A stretch of DNA of 52,822 nucleotides from Neptuniibacter sp. UBA6509 (GCA_002435145.1 DJLT01000122.1:34829-87650); one strand, 5' to 3'. Counted from the first letter of the stretch, positions 22,408 to 33,208 are shown. The notes: generated by a model from the sequence alone, not told the origin. Made by a program: numbers and translations.

Positions 22408-23187
22408 TTATTTATGCGCTTTATTGAAAAGTGAATAAAAGTTATTGCTAGTCACTTCTGCGACCTCTTCGACCGAGATTCCTTTAAGGTCGGCAATACA
22501 TTGTGCAACCTCAACGACATACTTAGGTTCGTTCTTCTTCCCGCGATGAGGGACAGGTGCTAAATATGGGGCATCTGTCTCAATCAGGATCTTATCTAGC
22601 GGCACTTCTTTAACGACATCACGCAGATCACTCGCATTTCTGAACGTGATAATGCCAGAAAAAGAGATCATATAATTTAGATCAAGCGCAGCTTTAGCCA
22701 TCTCCAAGCTTTCAGTAAAACAGTGCAAAACGCCTGCAGAGTCTAAATTACCGAACTCTTTTATCATTGATAAGGTATCTTGCTGCGCTTCACGTGTATG
22801 GATAATCGTCGGCAAACCTAACTCACCCGCAGCAATCAGATGGTTTTTAAAGCTGGTTTGTTGAAGTTCTTTTGTATCTGTCTGATAAAAATAATCCAAA
22901 CCCGTTTCACCGATCGCTACAACCTTCTCAAGTGATGCTTTATCGATAAGGTCGATGACTGATACTTGCTCTTCTGCTGCACTTAATGGATGCACCCCTA
23001 CAGAGGCGAATACATTTTCATGCCCCTCAATGAGCGAATACATAGGTTTAAATCCCTTAAGGTCGATAGAAACGCAAAGCATTTTATCAATCTTACGGTC
23101 TGTTGCTGCTTGCAACATTAAAGCGAAATCATCGTTATACGGGGACAGGTCAATCCTGTCCAAGTGACAGTGTGAATCAATAAACAT
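22408..23187 (-). CDS. TatD-family metal-dependent hydrolase
   Basis: 259-residue TIM-barrel hydrolase. Metal ligands are seen in FIDSHCHLDR at the start, AIGETGLDYFY, IIHTREAQ, LHCFTES and ETDAPYLAPVPHRGK, all in the usual order. The family includes 3'-5' nucleases and D-aminoacyl-tRNA deacylase-like proteins; YcfH is the usual name of the copy beside holB and tmk. Downstream of pilZ with a 14-bp gap. Confidence 0.93.
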   Translation of the reverse strand: MFIDSHCHLDRIDLSPYNDDFALMLQAATDRKIDKMLCVSIDLKGFKPMYSLIEGHENVFASVGVHPLSAAEEQVSVIDLIDKASLEKVVAIGETGLDYFYQTDTKELQQTSFKNHLIAAGELGLPTIIHTREAQQDTLSMIKEFGNLDSAGVLHCFTESLEMAKAALDLNYMISFSGIITFRNASDLRDVVKEVPLDKILIETDAPYLAPVPHRGKKNEPKYVVEVAQCIADLKGISVEEVAEVTSNNFYSLFNKAHK

Positions 23188-23201
23188 AAGGTAAGTGATC
23201 G

Positions 23202-23552
23202 TTACAGTGCGTTGGTCTTGCGGTCAGAATTAAGTGCGCCAGCAAGATAATTTTCGATTTTATTCACGAGAGTGGAATCATCAGGAGAAAGCTGTATGCC
23301 AATGCCGGGGGTACGTCCGCCTTGTGCGCCCTTAGGTGTCACCCAAACCACTTTACCGGTAACAGGAATTTTATCACCCTCTTCCATAAGCTCGAGCAAC
23401 ATAAACACTTCTTCACCCAGATGGTATGAACGAAGGGTTGGAATAAAAAGGCCACCATTCATGATGTACGGAAGATAAGCCTGATATAGCTCTTCTTTGT
23501 TATTTATCGTTAACGATAAAATGCCATGGCTTAAACGGGGTACAGCAACCAT
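23202..23552 (-). CDS. pilZ: type IV pilus protein PilZ
   Basis: 116-residue PilZ domain protein. The stretch FIPTLRSYHLGEEVFMLLEL and TGKVVWVTPKGAQGGRTPGIGIQL matches PilZ of Pseudomonas, a type that lacks the RxxxR c-di-GMP motif and is needed for pilus assembly. The position between holB and tatD is the conserved one. AAGGAG lies 11 bp before the start. Confidence 0.92.
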   Translation of the reverse strand: MVAVPRLSHGILSLTINNKEELYQAYLPYIMNGGLFIPTLRSYHLGEEVFMLLELMEEGDKIPVTGKVVWVTPKGAQGGRTPGIGIQLSPDDSTLVNKIENYLAGALNSDRKTNAL

Positions 23553-23567
23553 ATGGTTCTTTTCTCC

Positions 23568-24563
23568 TTAATTGAGCAATGCTGCCCATTCGAGTAGGAT
23601 GCACTCAAGCAATAACTGTTTATTTGGGTTCTGCCTTAACAGTATAGCTTTTCGCTCTTCATGAACTTTGTCTGCTAATTTAAAGATTTTAACGGGGTTA
23701 GTTTTTTTAGCAACCGCATTAAGCATGTTACGTGCGTCATCTTGCCGGATTACATCCCCGGTTTCACAAACAGCTCCGCGTGCAGCATCAATAAGCAAGC
23801 TGTAGAACCACCCTAAGATCAGCTCTAAATCTAGCTTATTCCAGCTTTGCGCAACCTCAAGAGCAGTACGTCGCTGTTTAAGTATATCAGCCAAACCACG
23901 AACGAGTTGTGCACGCTGGTCATTCAGGCCATTTTCTATATAAGCGAGAGCCTCCATAGGTGCACCTAGATTTATGTGCAGTATGCTTTTGGCTCGGTCT
24001 TCATCAAGATCAGAAGCATTCATCAACCACTGTATCGCTTCATGCTCCGCCGGCGGATGACACTCAATATGCTGACAACGACTTTTTATTGTAGGTAACA
24101 GCTGACCTATTTTAGAGGTCAGTAAAAGAATCAGGGTATCAGCTCCGGGCTCTTCTAACATCTTCAATAAAGCGTTCGCCGAAGCAGTATTCATTGAATC
24201 AGCAGGATTCAGAATAACAACTCTATAGCCGCCTTGTTGAGCCGTGCTGTAAATAAACTCGTTTAATGCGCGAACCTGATCAACTTTTAATTGTTTGCCT
24301 GGCTCATCGGGTGCTAGCAGAAAAAGATCCGGATGACTGCCCGCCGCATTAAGTTCACAAGGCTTACAATGACCGCAAGCCTTTCCATCTATAGGTTGCT
24401 GGCAAAGCAACATTTGCGCAAAAGCTTTTGCAAAATCAGCTTTACCTATGCCAGGCATGCCGTGAAGCAATAATGCATGAGGCAAACGTCCATCATTATG
24501 AAGCTTTGCTAAGTGCTGAACGCGGGCTTCAAACCAAGGATGAAGTGTGACGAGATTCGACAT
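23568..24563 (-). CDS. holB: DNA polymerase III delta' subunit
   Basis: Clamp-loader subunit of 331 residues. It has a Walker-A-like LLHGMPGIGKADFAKA near residue 33, a zinc-binding cysteine cluster (CQQPIDGKACGHCKPC) and the SRC motif in TIKSRCQHIECHPP, as in AAA+ clamp-loader proteins. It follows tmk with a 3-bp gap. Confidence 0.95.
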   Translation of the reverse strand: MSNLVTLHPWFEARVQHLAKLHNDGRLPHALLLHGMPGIGKADFAKAFAQMLLCQQPIDGKACGHCKPCELNAAGSHPDLFLLAPDEPGKQLKVDQVRALNEFIYSTAQQGGYRVVILNPADSMNTASANALLKMLEEPGADTLILLLTSKIGQLLPTIKSRCQHIECHPPAEHEAIQWLMNASDLDEDRAKSILHINLGAPMEALAYIENGLNDQRAQLVRGLADILKQRRTALEVAQSWNKLDLELILGWFYSLLIDAARGAVCETGDVIRQDDARNMLNAVAKKTNPVKIFKLADKVHEERKAILLRQNPNKQLLLECILLEWAALLN

Positions 24564-24566
24564 TAT

Positions 24567-25214
<648 letters not shown>

Positions 25215-25222
25215 TTAAAATA

Positions 25223-26248
25223 TTAAGGTGAAGAACGGTAATCTTTACGTCTTGATAGCTGATACTTCCTAACCGCATTATTATGCTCCCTCAAACTGGC
25301 GGAGAAATAATGACTCCCATCCCCTTTAGCCACGAAATAAAGGGCTTTGCCATCCGATGGGTTAAGCGCTGCGATAATAGCCTCAGGTCCCACCATAGCA
25401 ATCGGTGTAGGAGGTAACGCTGGTATTGTATAAGTATTATAAGGTGTCGGCTTACGCAAATCAGAACGTCTAATATTTCCTTTATAAGCGTCACCCATAC
25501 CGTATATCACAGTAGGGTCAGTCTGAAGCCTCATCCTTTTATTCAATCGCCTCACAAAAACTCCAGCAATGATTGGGCGCTCATCGGCCCTTGCTGTCTC
25601 TTTTTCAACGATAGAAGCCATAATTAACGCTTCATAGGCCGATTTGTAAGGTAATTTTGTATTGCGTGCTTGCCACTCCTCATCAAGCTTCTTATTAAGC
25701 ATCTGATGCGCACGCTTAAGTAATTTTATAGCTGAACTGTTTTTCTCAAAGCTATAAGTTTCAGCAAGAAAAAGCCCTTCAGGGTGAGTTTTCTCTGCAC
25801 CTACTTGCTTAAGCAGCTCTTCTAGTGAAAGTCCTTCAGTATCATTTTTAAGATATTCATTAGCCGAAATCGCTGCTAAAAGCTGCTTGTAAGTACTACC
25901 TTCAACGATAGTAAAGTTATAAGTGATTGAGCGCCCAGAAGTTAATATCTCCATCACCTGCACTGCGGTCATTTGTGAATCTATACGATATTCACCCGCT
26001 TTAATCTTCCGCCCTAAGCCAGTATGCCGAGCATACAATTTCAGATACAACTCATTAACAATTAGATCTTTACGTTTAAGTTCAGCAACTAAACTATTGA
26101 AAGGCATGCCTTTCTTTACATGAATAATAGTATTGCCGGGGGCTTCAACTGGAGATTCTAGATACTTGTTGTAATCAAGATACACCCCATAAGCCATGGC
26201 ACCTACCAGAGCTATCAAGACAACGAAAACTGAAAATATTTTCTTCAA
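25223..26248 (-). CDS. mltG: endolytic murein transglycosylase MltG
   Basis: 341-residue inner-membrane protein with one N-terminal membrane helix (IFSVFVVLIALVGAMAYGVY), a LysM-like region, and the YceG domain with the catalytic glutamate in ASIVEKETA near residue 220, then LQTDPTVIYGMG and NTYTIPALPPTPI. MltG cleaves nascent glycan strands and helps set their length. It follows pabC by 4 bp, the standard pabC-mltG-tmk-holB order. Confidence 0.96.
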   Translation of the reverse strand: MKKIFSVFVVLIALVGAMAYGVYLDYNKYLESPVEAPGNTIIHVKKGMPFNSLVAELKRKDLIVNELYLKLYARHTGLGRKIKAGEYRIDSQMTAVQVMEILTSGRSITYNFTIVEGSTYKQLLAAISANEYLKNDTEGLSLEELLKQVGAEKTHPEGLFLAETYSFEKNSSAIKLLKRAHQMLNKKLDEEWQARNTKLPYKSAYEALIMASIVEKETARADERPIIAGVFVRRLNKRMRLQTDPTVIYGMGDAYKGNIRRSDLRKPTPYNTYTIPALPPTPIAMVGPEAIIAALNPSDGKALYFVAKGDGSHYFSASLREHNNAVRKYQLSRRKDYRSSP

Positions 26249-26252
26249 CTAC

Positions 26253-27059
26253 TTACTTCCTGCTTAACAACTGTTGTAATTTTCGGGTCATTGACCCAAT
26301 AACATGTCTTCGATCATCAATTCGAATGACAGGCCATATCCCAATCAAACTGTTACAGATAAAGACCTCATCCGCCTGCAGTAATGCATCTGGAGCTGAT
26401 CGCACTTGCTCAACGGCTATTTTTTCATTTTGCATAATAGACAGAAGATGGTCACGCATAACCCCTTTTACACCGCATCGATCAATTAAAGGCGTATAAA
26501 CTATTCCAGAGGCAACCCAGAATAGATTGCTCATTGTACCTTCAACAACGTAACCTTCCGCATCTAAGACAATACCCTCTGGTATTGATTGATCACCCCA
26601 CTCACTTCGAGCCATAACCTGATCTAAGCGATTTAAATGCTTGATTTGTGCTAAGACCGGATTAATAGGTAAGCGATAGCTACAGAGCCTTACAGCAACG
26701 CCTTTCTCTGAGTTATCGGACAATGGGGGGCGCTTAGAAATAGAAATAATACGAGTAGCTTTGGTTTTGGGGGGTAACGCATAACCTCTAAGCCCAACAC
26801 CGCGAGTCACTGTTATTTTTAATACGGCATCACGAGGAAGACAGATCGTAGATAGATCGCGCTTAATCAAGCCAATAACATCATCAGGAAAGCCTAAGCG
26901 ATCTAGACCTAGCGCGAGCCTCTTAAAGTGCGCATCAAGCAACTCTGGATGACTATCCGATATCGCGATAGTTTCAAATAAACCATCACCATAGCTCAAG
27001 CCCCTATCACTGACCCCCACTTGGTTTGATTTAACTCCATTAATCCAGACGTCTTGCAT
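26253..27059 (-). CDS. pabC: aminodeoxychorismate lyase
   Basis: 268-residue PLP enzyme of fold type IV that releases p-aminobenzoate and pyruvate from 4-amino-4-deoxychorismate in folate synthesis. Family features: VSDRGLSYGDGLFETI, the PLP lysine in LNRLDQVMAR (QIKHLNRLDQ), and EGTMSNLFW. ATG 27059 is preferred to TTG 27065 because AAGG stands 6 bp before it. Start of the pabC-mltG-tmk-holB run, 33 bp after fabF. Confidence 0.93.
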   Translation of the reverse strand: MQDVWINGVKSNQVGVSDRGLSYGDGLFETIAISDSHPELLDAHFKRLALGLDRLGFPDDVIGLIKRDLSTICLPRDAVLKITVTRGVGLRGYALPPKTKATRIISISKRPPLSDNSEKGVAVRLCSYRLPINPVLAQIKHLNRLDQVMARSEWGDQSIPEGIVLDAEGYVVEGTMSNLFWVASGIVYTPLIDRCGVKGVMRDHLLSIMQNEKIAVEQVRSAPDALLQADEVFICNSLIGIWPVIRIDDRRHVIGSMTRKLQQLLSRK

Positions 27060-27091
27060 GCCCAACCTTGCTAATACTCAATCGTTACAAC

Positions 27092-28330
27092 TTATAATTT
27101 TCTAAAGACCAATGAAGCGTTAGTACCACCGAACCCAAATGAGTTGGAAAGTGCTACTTCAATATTACATTCCTGCGGAGTGTGCGGCACATAATTCAGA
27201 TCACAGCCTTCGGAAGGGTTATCTAAATTAATTGTTGGCGGCGCAACCTGCTGCTGAAGTGCTTTGACGCAGAAAATAGCCTCTACCGCACCAGCTGCAC
27301 CAAGGAGGTGGCCTATCATAGATTTGGTTGAGCTCATCCTTACGTTATCTGCGGCTTGCCCTAACACGCGCTTCGCTGCATTGGACTCAGCAATATCGCC
27401 CGCAGGCGTAGATGTACCATGTGCATTGATATAATGGATCTTACCCAGCTCAACTTCAGCATCATTGATAGAGTTCTGCATAGACAAAGCTGCACCTTCG
27501 CCACTTTCAGGCGGCGCAGTCATATGATAAGCATCATCACTCATACCAAAACCAGCTAACTCACAATAGATCTCTGCGCCCCTAGCTTTGGCATGTTCAT
27601 ATTCTTCAAGTACTAAAATCCCAGCCCCATCACCTAAGACAAAGCCGTCACGATCTTCATCCCAAGGCCTGCTTGCCAGTTCTGGATCGTCATTTCGTGT
27701 AGATAGTGCTCTTGCAGCGGAAAATCCGGCAATCCCCAAAGGCGTTGTCGCCATTTCAGAGCCGCCTGCAAGCATAACGTCGGCATCACCATACTGGATC
27801 ATACGCATCGCTTGTCCAATATTGTGCGTGCCTGTAGTACAAGCTGTAGTGATCGCTATATTAGGCCCTTTAAAACCATATTTAATGGCCAAATTCCCTG
27901 CGATCATATTAGTAATACTTCCCGGCACAAAGAACGGTGATACCCGTCTTGGTCCTGAAGTGTTAAGAATGTCGACATTCTTTTCAATCATTGGCAAACC
28001 GCCAATACCTGAGCCAATAGCACAGCCCATACGAGGCGCACTTTCCTCAGTTACAGTAATCCCTGCATCTTCAATCGCCTGAACACCCGCAGCAAATCCA
28101 TACTGAATAAACAGATCCATCTTTCTTGCATCTTTCTGACTCATATACTGAGTCACATCAAAGTTTTTAACTGATGAAGAAAAACGAGTAGCAAAGGGGG
28201 TTGCGTCAAAATGCGTAATTGGCGCTGCACCACTTTTACCTAACAATAGCTGAGACCAAGTTTCAGCAACTGTGTTACCTATAGGCGTCAACATACCCAT
28301 ACCAGTAACGACTACACGTCTACGTGCCAT
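27092..28330 (-). CDS. fabF: beta-ketoacyl-ACP synthase II
   Basis: 412-residue condensing enzyme of fatty-acid elongation. The active-site cysteine is in [13 protein letters not shown] near residue 163, and the two histidines are in [11 protein letters not shown] and [17 protein letters not shown] precedes the ATG at proper spacing. Separated from acpP by a hairpin. Confidence 0.97.
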   Translation of the reverse strand: MARRRVVVTGMGMLTPIGNTVAETWSQLLLGKSGAAPITHFDATPFATRFSSSVKNFDVTQYMSQKDARKMDLFIQYGFAAGVQAIEDAGITVTEESAPRMGCAIGSGIGGLPMIEKNVDILNTSGPRRVSPFFVPGSITNMIAGNLAIKYGFKGPNIAITTACTTGTHNIGQAMRMIQYGDADVMLAGGSEMATTPLGIAGFSAARALSTRNDDPELASRPWDEDRDGFVLGDGAGILVLEEYEHAKARGAEIYCELAGFGMSDDAYHMTAPPESGEGAALSMQNSINDAEVELGKIHYINAHGTSTPAGDIAESNAAKRVLGQAADNVRMSSTKSMIGHLLGAAGAVEAIFCVKALQQQVAPPTINLDNPSEGCDLNYVPHTPQECNIEVALSNSFGFGGTNASLVFRKL

Positions 28331-28384
28331 TAAATATCTCCATCAATAATTAAAACCTACTCAAAGGTATAAGAGTTGCAGGCA

Positions 28385-28418
28385 AAAGAAAAGCCGCGCT
28401 ATCTAAGATAGGCGGCTT
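28385..28418 (-). terminator. partial terminator between acpP and fabF
   Basis: AAGCCGCCTATC / GATAGCGCGGCTT hairpin with one internal mismatch and a TTTTCTTTT tail on the minus strand. Placed just after acpP, it would make acpP the most abundant transcript while letting some read-through into fabF. Confidence 0.8.
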
Positions 28419-28442
28419 GTCAGAAATTCTTGCTTTATTCGA

Positions 28443-28676
28443 TTACTGGTGTGCGTTGATGTAATCGATAGCTAGCTGAACTGTAGTAATTTTTTCAGCT
28501 TCTTCATCTGGAATCTCTGTTTCAAATTCTTCTTCTAGAGCCATAACTAGCTCAACAGTGTCCAGAGAGTCTGCGCCTAGATCTTCAACGAAAGAAGCTT
28601 CTTGAGTAACTTCTTCTTCTTTAACGCCTAGCTGCTCTGCGATGATTTTCTTTACGCGCTCTTCAATGCTGCTCAT
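28443..28676 (-). CDS. acpP: acyl carrier protein
   Basis: 77-residue acidic four-helix protein with the phosphopantetheine serine in [13 protein letters not shown] (residue 37). It carries growing acyl chains for the Fab enzymes. Length and sequence match E. coli AcpP closely. Confidence 0.98.
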   Translation of the reverse strand: MSSIEERVKKIIAEQLGVKEEEVTQEASFVEDLGADSLDTVELVMALEEEFETEIPDEEAEKITTVQLAIDYINAHQ

Positions 28677-28858
28677 ATCTATTCCTATCTTCTTATTAAC
28701 ACCACATACCTGGTTTGATATGCAGAAAGAAATTTTATTAAAAGCACTCCAGCTAAATCAAGCTTAAAAAAGCAAAATTGAGCTAAAGTGTTAACATTCT
28801 CTACCTGACGGCACATTATCAACAATTCGAAGGAAAAAACAATTCCTTCGGGCTAGTT

Positions 28859-29602
28859 TTAGCCCATATACATGCCACCATTGACCTGAATCGACTCACC
28901 AGTGACATATCCACCGCCTTGACTGGCTAGAAAACCAACAACGGCTGCAATTTCTTCTGGTTGTCCAAGACGATTCATTGGGATCTGAGACTTAAGAGCT
29001 TCTTTATGCTCATCAGCCAATCCACTGGTCATATCCGTATCAATAAATCCGGGTGCGACACAGTTGACCGTAATATTACGCGATCCAACCTCACGTGCAA
29101 GCGCTCGAGTAAAACCTTCCATACCCGATTTGGCCGCGGCATAGTTTGCTTGACCCGCATTACCCATAGAAGCAACAACAGAACTTACACTGATAATACG
29201 ACCCCAGCGAGCTTTAGTCATGCCTCTTAGGCAACCTTTAACAAGTCGAAAGACTGAATTAAGGTTGGTATTCATTACTGAATCCCACTCATCATCTTTC
29301 ATGCGCATGAGTATATTATCACGCGTAATGCCGGCATTATTTACTAGCACTTCGATCGTACCGAAGTCGGCCTGAATAGTTTTTAATACACTTGTTACAG
29401 AATCACTATCAGCAACATCTAAAACCAAGCCAGTACCATTGATACCAGACTCAGATAAATATGCGCTGATTGCTTCTGCACCGTTAGCACTTGTGGCTGT
29501 ACCGATAACAATAGCGCCCTGCTTACCTAACTCTTGCGCAATCGCTTTACCAATACCACGTGTTGCGCCCGTAACGAGCGCTACTTTGCCTTCTATACTC
29601 AT
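28859..29602 (-). CDS. fabG: 3-oxoacyl-ACP reductase
   Basis: 247-residue short-chain dehydrogenase. The NADP motif is TGATRGIGKAIA at residues 12-23, the catalytic Ser/Tyr/Lys lie in SVSSVVASMGNAGQANYAAAK, and the family ending VNGGMYM is present. Reduces 3-oxoacyl-ACP in fatty-acid elongation. A 24-bp gap to fabD; the 182 bp to acpP contain no gene and may hold the acpP promoter. Confidence 0.97.
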   Translation of the reverse strand: MSIEGKVALVTGATRGIGKAIAQELGKQGAIVIGTATSANGAEAISAYLSESGINGTGLVLDVADSDSVTSVLKTIQADFGTIEVLVNNAGITRDNILMRMKDDEWDSVMNTNLNSVFRLVKGCLRGMTKARWGRIISVSSVVASMGNAGQANYAAAKSGMEGFTRALAREVGSRNITVNCVAPGFIDTDMTSGLADEHKEALKSQIPMNRLGQPEEIAAVVGFLASQGGGYVTGESIQVNGGMYMG

Positions 29603-29626
29603 TCTACTATTTCCTTGCTCGTCCGA

Positions 29627-30559
29627 TTATGCGCTAAGGGCTTTTTCAAGACCTGCCACATCATTTATCGCAGCCACAATCAAAGGTCTATGTATTTTTT
29701 TATTTAAACCCGATAAAACCTTACCCGGTCCACATTCAACTGTATTTTCCACGCCTTGCTCTATCATACCTTGAACACTATCTGTCCAAAGAACAGGACT
29801 GTACAACTGAGAGAGTAGATTTTCTTTCAACTCATCAATAGTTGTCGCTGCCGCCGCCGTTGTATTTTGAACAACTTGAATAGCGGGCATTTTAACTTCG
29901 ATGTTAGCTAGCTCTGCTGCCATTTTCTCAGCAGCGGGCTTCATTAGCTCGCAGTGAGAAGGAACACTGACTGGCAGAGGAATTGCGCGTTTCGCGCCAG
30001 CTTCCTTACAAAGCTCCATAGCGCGCTCAACCGCGGCTTTATGACCTGCAATTACAACCTGCCCGGGGCAGTTATAATTTACAGGAGAAACTATTTCTCC
30101 TTGCTCTGCATCTTTGCATGCTTGAGCAATTAAATCATCAGCTAAACCTAAAATCGCAGACATAGCGCCCGTACCCGCAGGCACCGCTTGCTGCATAAAT
30201 TCACCGCGTAACTTAACCAGCTTAACGCCATCTTTGAAGTCAATTGCACCGGCACAAACGAGTGCAGTGTATTCACCCAAGCTATGACCAGCGACAACTG
30301 CTGGCGCTGCTCCGCCCTGCTGCTGCCATAAACGCCAAAGCGCTACACCTGATGTCAGTAGTGCGGGTTGTGTTTTATCTGTCTGATTTAGATCTTCAGC
30401 GGGACCGCTCTGTACCAAATCCCATAGATCATACCCAAGCACTTCTGATGCTTCGGCAAATGTGTCAGTGATAATGGAATGTTGCTCAGCTAGTTCTGCC
30501 AGCATGCCTACTTGTTGGGAGCCTTGTCCCGGAAAAACAAAAGCAAGATTTTGCGACAT
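29627..30559 (-). CDS. fabD: malonyl-CoA:ACP acyltransferase
   Basis: 310-residue transacylase. The catalytic serine is in VAGHSLGEYTALV near residue 92, the N-terminus is FVFPGQGSQQVGML and the histidine lies in VSVPSHCELM. Supplies malonyl-ACP. GAGGAAG precedes the ATG. The gene before it is plsX, so fabH is absent from its usual place. Confidence 0.97.
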   Translation of the reverse strand: MSQNLAFVFPGQGSQQVGMLAELAEQHSIITDTFAEASEVLGYDLWDLVQSGPAEDLNQTDKTQPALLTSGVALWRLWQQQGGAAPAVVAGHSLGEYTALVCAGAIDFKDGVKLVKLRGEFMQQAVPAGTGAMSAILGLADDLIAQACKDAEQGEIVSPVNYNCPGQVVIAGHKAAVERAMELCKEAGAKRAIPLPVSVPSHCELMKPAAEKMAAELANIEVKMPAIQVVQNTTAAAATTIDELKENLLSQLYSPVLWTDSVQGMIEQGVENTVECGPGKVLSGLNKKIHRPLIVAAINDVAGLEKALSA

Positions 30560-30659
30560 GACTTCCTCAAATCGTCAATTAGATAGATACCTGATGAATT
30601 CAGGCGAATGGACGCTAGTTTACAACATTTAGAGGTAATTAAAACTTAAATAGACGGTT

Positions 30660-31676
30660 TCAAGCGAGCTTATGCTCTATTTCGTGACTAATCTTACTAG
30701 GAACATTCTGCGCCATCTCTGCAACAGCCTGATCTAAGGCAAAACCAAAGCATTGCTCATTGGCTGAGCCGTGACTTTTTATGACGATACCCTGAAGCCC
30801 AAGAAGACTTGCACCGTTACGCCTAGAAGGATCAATCTGCTTTTTTAACTCATTAAGAACTGGCTTAGCCAAGATTGCCAAGAGACGCCTATATAGATTC
30901 TTCTTAAAGCAGGATTGAAACTCTTGGCCAATCAAGCGAGCCAAGCCTTCACTACTTTTTAAAGCGATATTGCCAACAAAGCCATCACAAACAATAACAT
31001 CTGCGCCCCCCTTGTAGAGGTCATCACCTTCGACATAACCAATATAATTTAGCCCACCCTTCTCTTCAATTAAGCGAGAAGCGAGTTTAACTTGCTCATT
31101 GCCTTTGACCTCTTCCTCGCCGATATTGAGCAAAGCGACTTTAGGTGCTTGATTGCCGTCTACTGCCTCAGCCATAACCGAGCCCATAATAGCAAACTGC
31201 AATAAATGCTCAGCAGTACAGTCCACGTTGGCGCCTAAATCTAGCAAATAGCAGTGACCAGACGTAGTAGGTACCGAAGAGATAATTGCAGGCCTATCAA
31301 TCCCAGGAAGCGTACGTAAAATATAGCGTCCTAGTACCATGAGCGCGCCAGTATTACCTGCACTGACACAAGCTTGAGCTTCATTCTCTGAAACTAAACT
31401 TAATGCTTTGTACATTGAAGAGTCTTTACCACTTCTCAGTGTACGAGAGGGCTTTTCTGACATGGAGATAGTATCAGGCGCATGCTCTACATCCACACGA
31501 CAAGCAACATCAGAGCTTAAGCCTGTTAGATAAGGCGTTATAGCTTTGCTATGGCCAACAAGTTTTACGGATAGATGAGGATAACGCTTTAAGGCAAGGA
31601 GTGTAGCGGGGATAGTAACGCGGGGACCGAAGTCCCCGCCCATCACATCAACTGCGACAGTGTAGTAACTCGACAA
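30660..31676 (-). CDS. plsX: phosphate acyltransferase PlsX
   Basis: 338 residues. VAVDVMGGDFGPRVT is the family start, followed by AGNTGALMV and LDLGANVDC. PlsX makes acyl-phosphate from acyl-ACP for PlsY, the first step of phospholipid synthesis. The start is TTG at 31676, 2 bp after the rpmF stop, with no good ribosome site, so translation is most likely coupled to rpmF. Confidence 0.96.
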   Translation of the reverse strand: MSSYYTVAVDVMGGDFGPRVTIPATLLALKRYPHLSVKLVGHSKAITPYLTGLSSDVACRVDVEHAPDTISMSEKPSRTLRSGKDSSMYKALSLVSENEAQACVSAGNTGALMVLGRYILRTLPGIDRPAIISSVPTTSGHCYLLDLGANVDCTAEHLLQFAIMGSVMAEAVDGNQAPKVALLNIGEEEVKGNEQVKLASRLIEEKGGLNYIGYVEGDDLYKGGADVIVCDGFVGNIALKSSEGLARLIGQEFQSCFKKNLYRRLLAILAKPVLNELKKQIDPSRRNGASLLGLQGIVIKSHGSANEQCFGFALDQAVAEMAQNVPSKISHEIEHKLA

Positions 31677-31678
31677 AC

Positions 31679-31858
31679 TTATTCGTCGTCTTGCTTAACT
31701 ACTTGCTTACCGCGGTAAAAACCGTCAGCAGAAACGTGATGACGACGGTGAGTTTCACCGGTAGTTGCTTCTACAGATAGAGTCGGGTTACCCAGCGCAT
31801 CGTGTGAACGACGCATATCGCGACGGGAACGAGACTTCTTACTTTTCTGAACTGCCAT
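31679..31858 (-). CDS. rpmF: 50S ribosomal protein L32
   Basis: 59 residues beginning [20 protein letters not shown] and ending KQVVKQDDE. This is the basic N-terminus and YRGK tail of the zinc-less L32 type. It lies between yceD and plsX, the order conserved in many bacteria. SD-like sequence AGGAGC stands 9 bp upstream. Confidence 0.98.
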   Translation of the reverse strand: MAVQKSKKSRSRRDMRRSHDALGNPTLSVEATTGETHRRHHVSADGFYRGKQVVKQDDE

Positions 31859-31881
31859 GACTAAATAGCTCCTGGTTCTTT

Positions 31882-32406
31882 CTATTTGTTGCTGGCTTTT
31901 AATTGAGCCAACACACTAAATGGATTCGGTTTATCGTTGTCTTCTGTCACTGCCCCGGCATCGCCGTATGAAGTCTTGATCGAGCAATCGTCATGATAAG
32001 CATCAGTCGGAAGACTCAAAATCAATTCTTCTTCAACCACAGAAAGCAACTCAATCTCTTCATCCCCTATGATTAAGGGGTCAAAAGTTCGAGGTAGCTG
32101 TTTTGCAGCTTCCTCACTGGCCGCTAAGCCAAGATTAAAATCTACCTCTACGGTAACCTCTACTGGATCTAAACAACGTTGACACGTCATGTAAACATGA
32201 CCTGTAGCGCTGCCAGTAATCATACGAATACGTCTACCCTCTTCTGCTACTGCAAATTGAAGATCAACATCGACACTCCCATCTGTTCCAATCAAAGATT
32301 GGCAAAGATTGGGCATACCGATTAAATCGGCTTTGCCTGTAATTCGTACGTTCCGCTCAGCAAGTTTTCGCGGATCTACTTTGTTAGGTAATGGACCGTT
32401 TGACAT
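31882..32406 (-). CDS. yceD: YceD/DUF177 family protein
   Basis: 174-residue protein of the DUF177 family, thought to act in 23S rRNA or ribosome-related processes and nearly always placed before rpmF. It has the paired cysteines [10 protein letters not shown] near residue 86 and the acidic block [20 protein letters not shown]. Start of the yceD-rpmF-plsX-fab transcript; divergent from maf. Confidence 0.93.
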   Translation of the reverse strand: MSNGPLPNKVDPRKLAERNVRITGKADLIGMPNLCQSLIGTDGSVDVDLQFAVAEEGRRIRMITGSATGHVYMTCQRCLDPVEVTVEVDFNLGLAASEEAAKQLPRTFDPLIIGDEEIELLSVVEEELILSLPTDAYHDDCSIKTSYGDAGAVTEDNDKPNPFSVLAQLKASNK

Positions 32407-32517
32407 AAGCGCGCAATTCTAGGGCCCGAAACCCCATCTGTCAAAGACTTTGGGGTTTAATTATGTAATAAAACCGCTAATATTCGAGCCTTCACATATT
32501 CACGGTTAAAAAATGAC

Positions 32518-33096
32518 ATGAGAAAACTGATTTTAGCATCTAGCTCGCCCTTTCGTCGCCAGATTTTAGACAAACTTCAACTGGAATACAGCTGTATTTC
32601 TCCAGATATAGATGAATCCGCCATTGAGGACGAAAAACCAGAAGACTTAGTTGCCAGATTAGCCGTAGAAAAAGCGCAAAAAATTGCTGAAACAGAGAAT
32701 GACTGTTTAATCATCGGTTCAGATCAAGTTGCTGTACTAAACAATGAGATACTCGGCAAACCCCATACCCATGAAAATGCCGTAGCACAGCTAAAAAAGC
32801 TTTCCGGTCATCGCGTTACGTTTCTTACCGGGTTAGCATTAATTAATGCTAAGACCGGAAACATACAAAGCGAAATAGTGCCCTTCTATGTAGAGTTCCG
32901 CGATCTTAGTGACGAAGTTATAGAAAACTATTTACGGGCAGAAACGCCTTATAATTGTGCGGGCAGCTTTAAATCAGAAGCACTTGGAATCGTACTGTTT
33001 GATAAGTTAGAGGGGGAAGACCCAAATACATTAATGGGCTTACCGCTTATAAGACTGGTTAGATTGCTCGAGAACGAAGGGTTTAATGTTTTATAG
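32518..33096 (+). CDS. Maf-family nucleotide pyrophosphatase (YceF type)
   Basis: 192 residues with KLILASSSPFRRQIL at the start, the Maf signature DESAIEDEKPEDLVARLAVEKA and the metal-site aspartate in IIGSDQVAVLN. The YceF subfamily (m7GTP pyrophosphatase) is favoured by GSDQVA and the FKSEALGIVLFDKLEGEDPNTL ending. It is divergent from yceD, as in E. coli. Followed by a terminator shared with sppA. Confidence 0.93.
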   Translation: MRKLILASSSPFRRQILDKLQLEYSCISPDIDESAIEDEKPEDLVARLAVEKAQKIAETENDCLIIGSDQVAVLNNEILGKPHTHENAVAQLKKLSGHRVTFLTGLALINAKTGNIQSEIVPFYVEFRDLSDEVIENYLRAETPYNCAGSFKSEALGIVLFDKLEGEDPNTLMGLPLIRLVRLLENEGFNVL

Positions 33097-33156
33097 ACAC
33101 CCGATTAATACTGTTGTGAGCCTTAAATGCTCACCGCACCTATTAAATTAGGCAAT

Positions 33157-33184
33157 AAAAAAGGAGGGCATCTGCCCTCCTTTC
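33157..33184. terminator. bidirectional terminator between maf and sppA
   Basis: AAAAGGAGGGCA / TGCCCTCCTTT with a 2-4 nt loop; A- and T-rich on the two flanks, lying between convergent genes. Confidence 0.88.
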
Positions 33185-33208
33185 TCTTATACGATGAAAT
33201 ATAAGTGA

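Noticed and set aside
27588-28082. 164-codon plus-strand frame opposite fabF
   Set aside because: Fully antisense to fabF; its composition (Ser/Ile/Pro-rich) is that of a codon-bias shadow.
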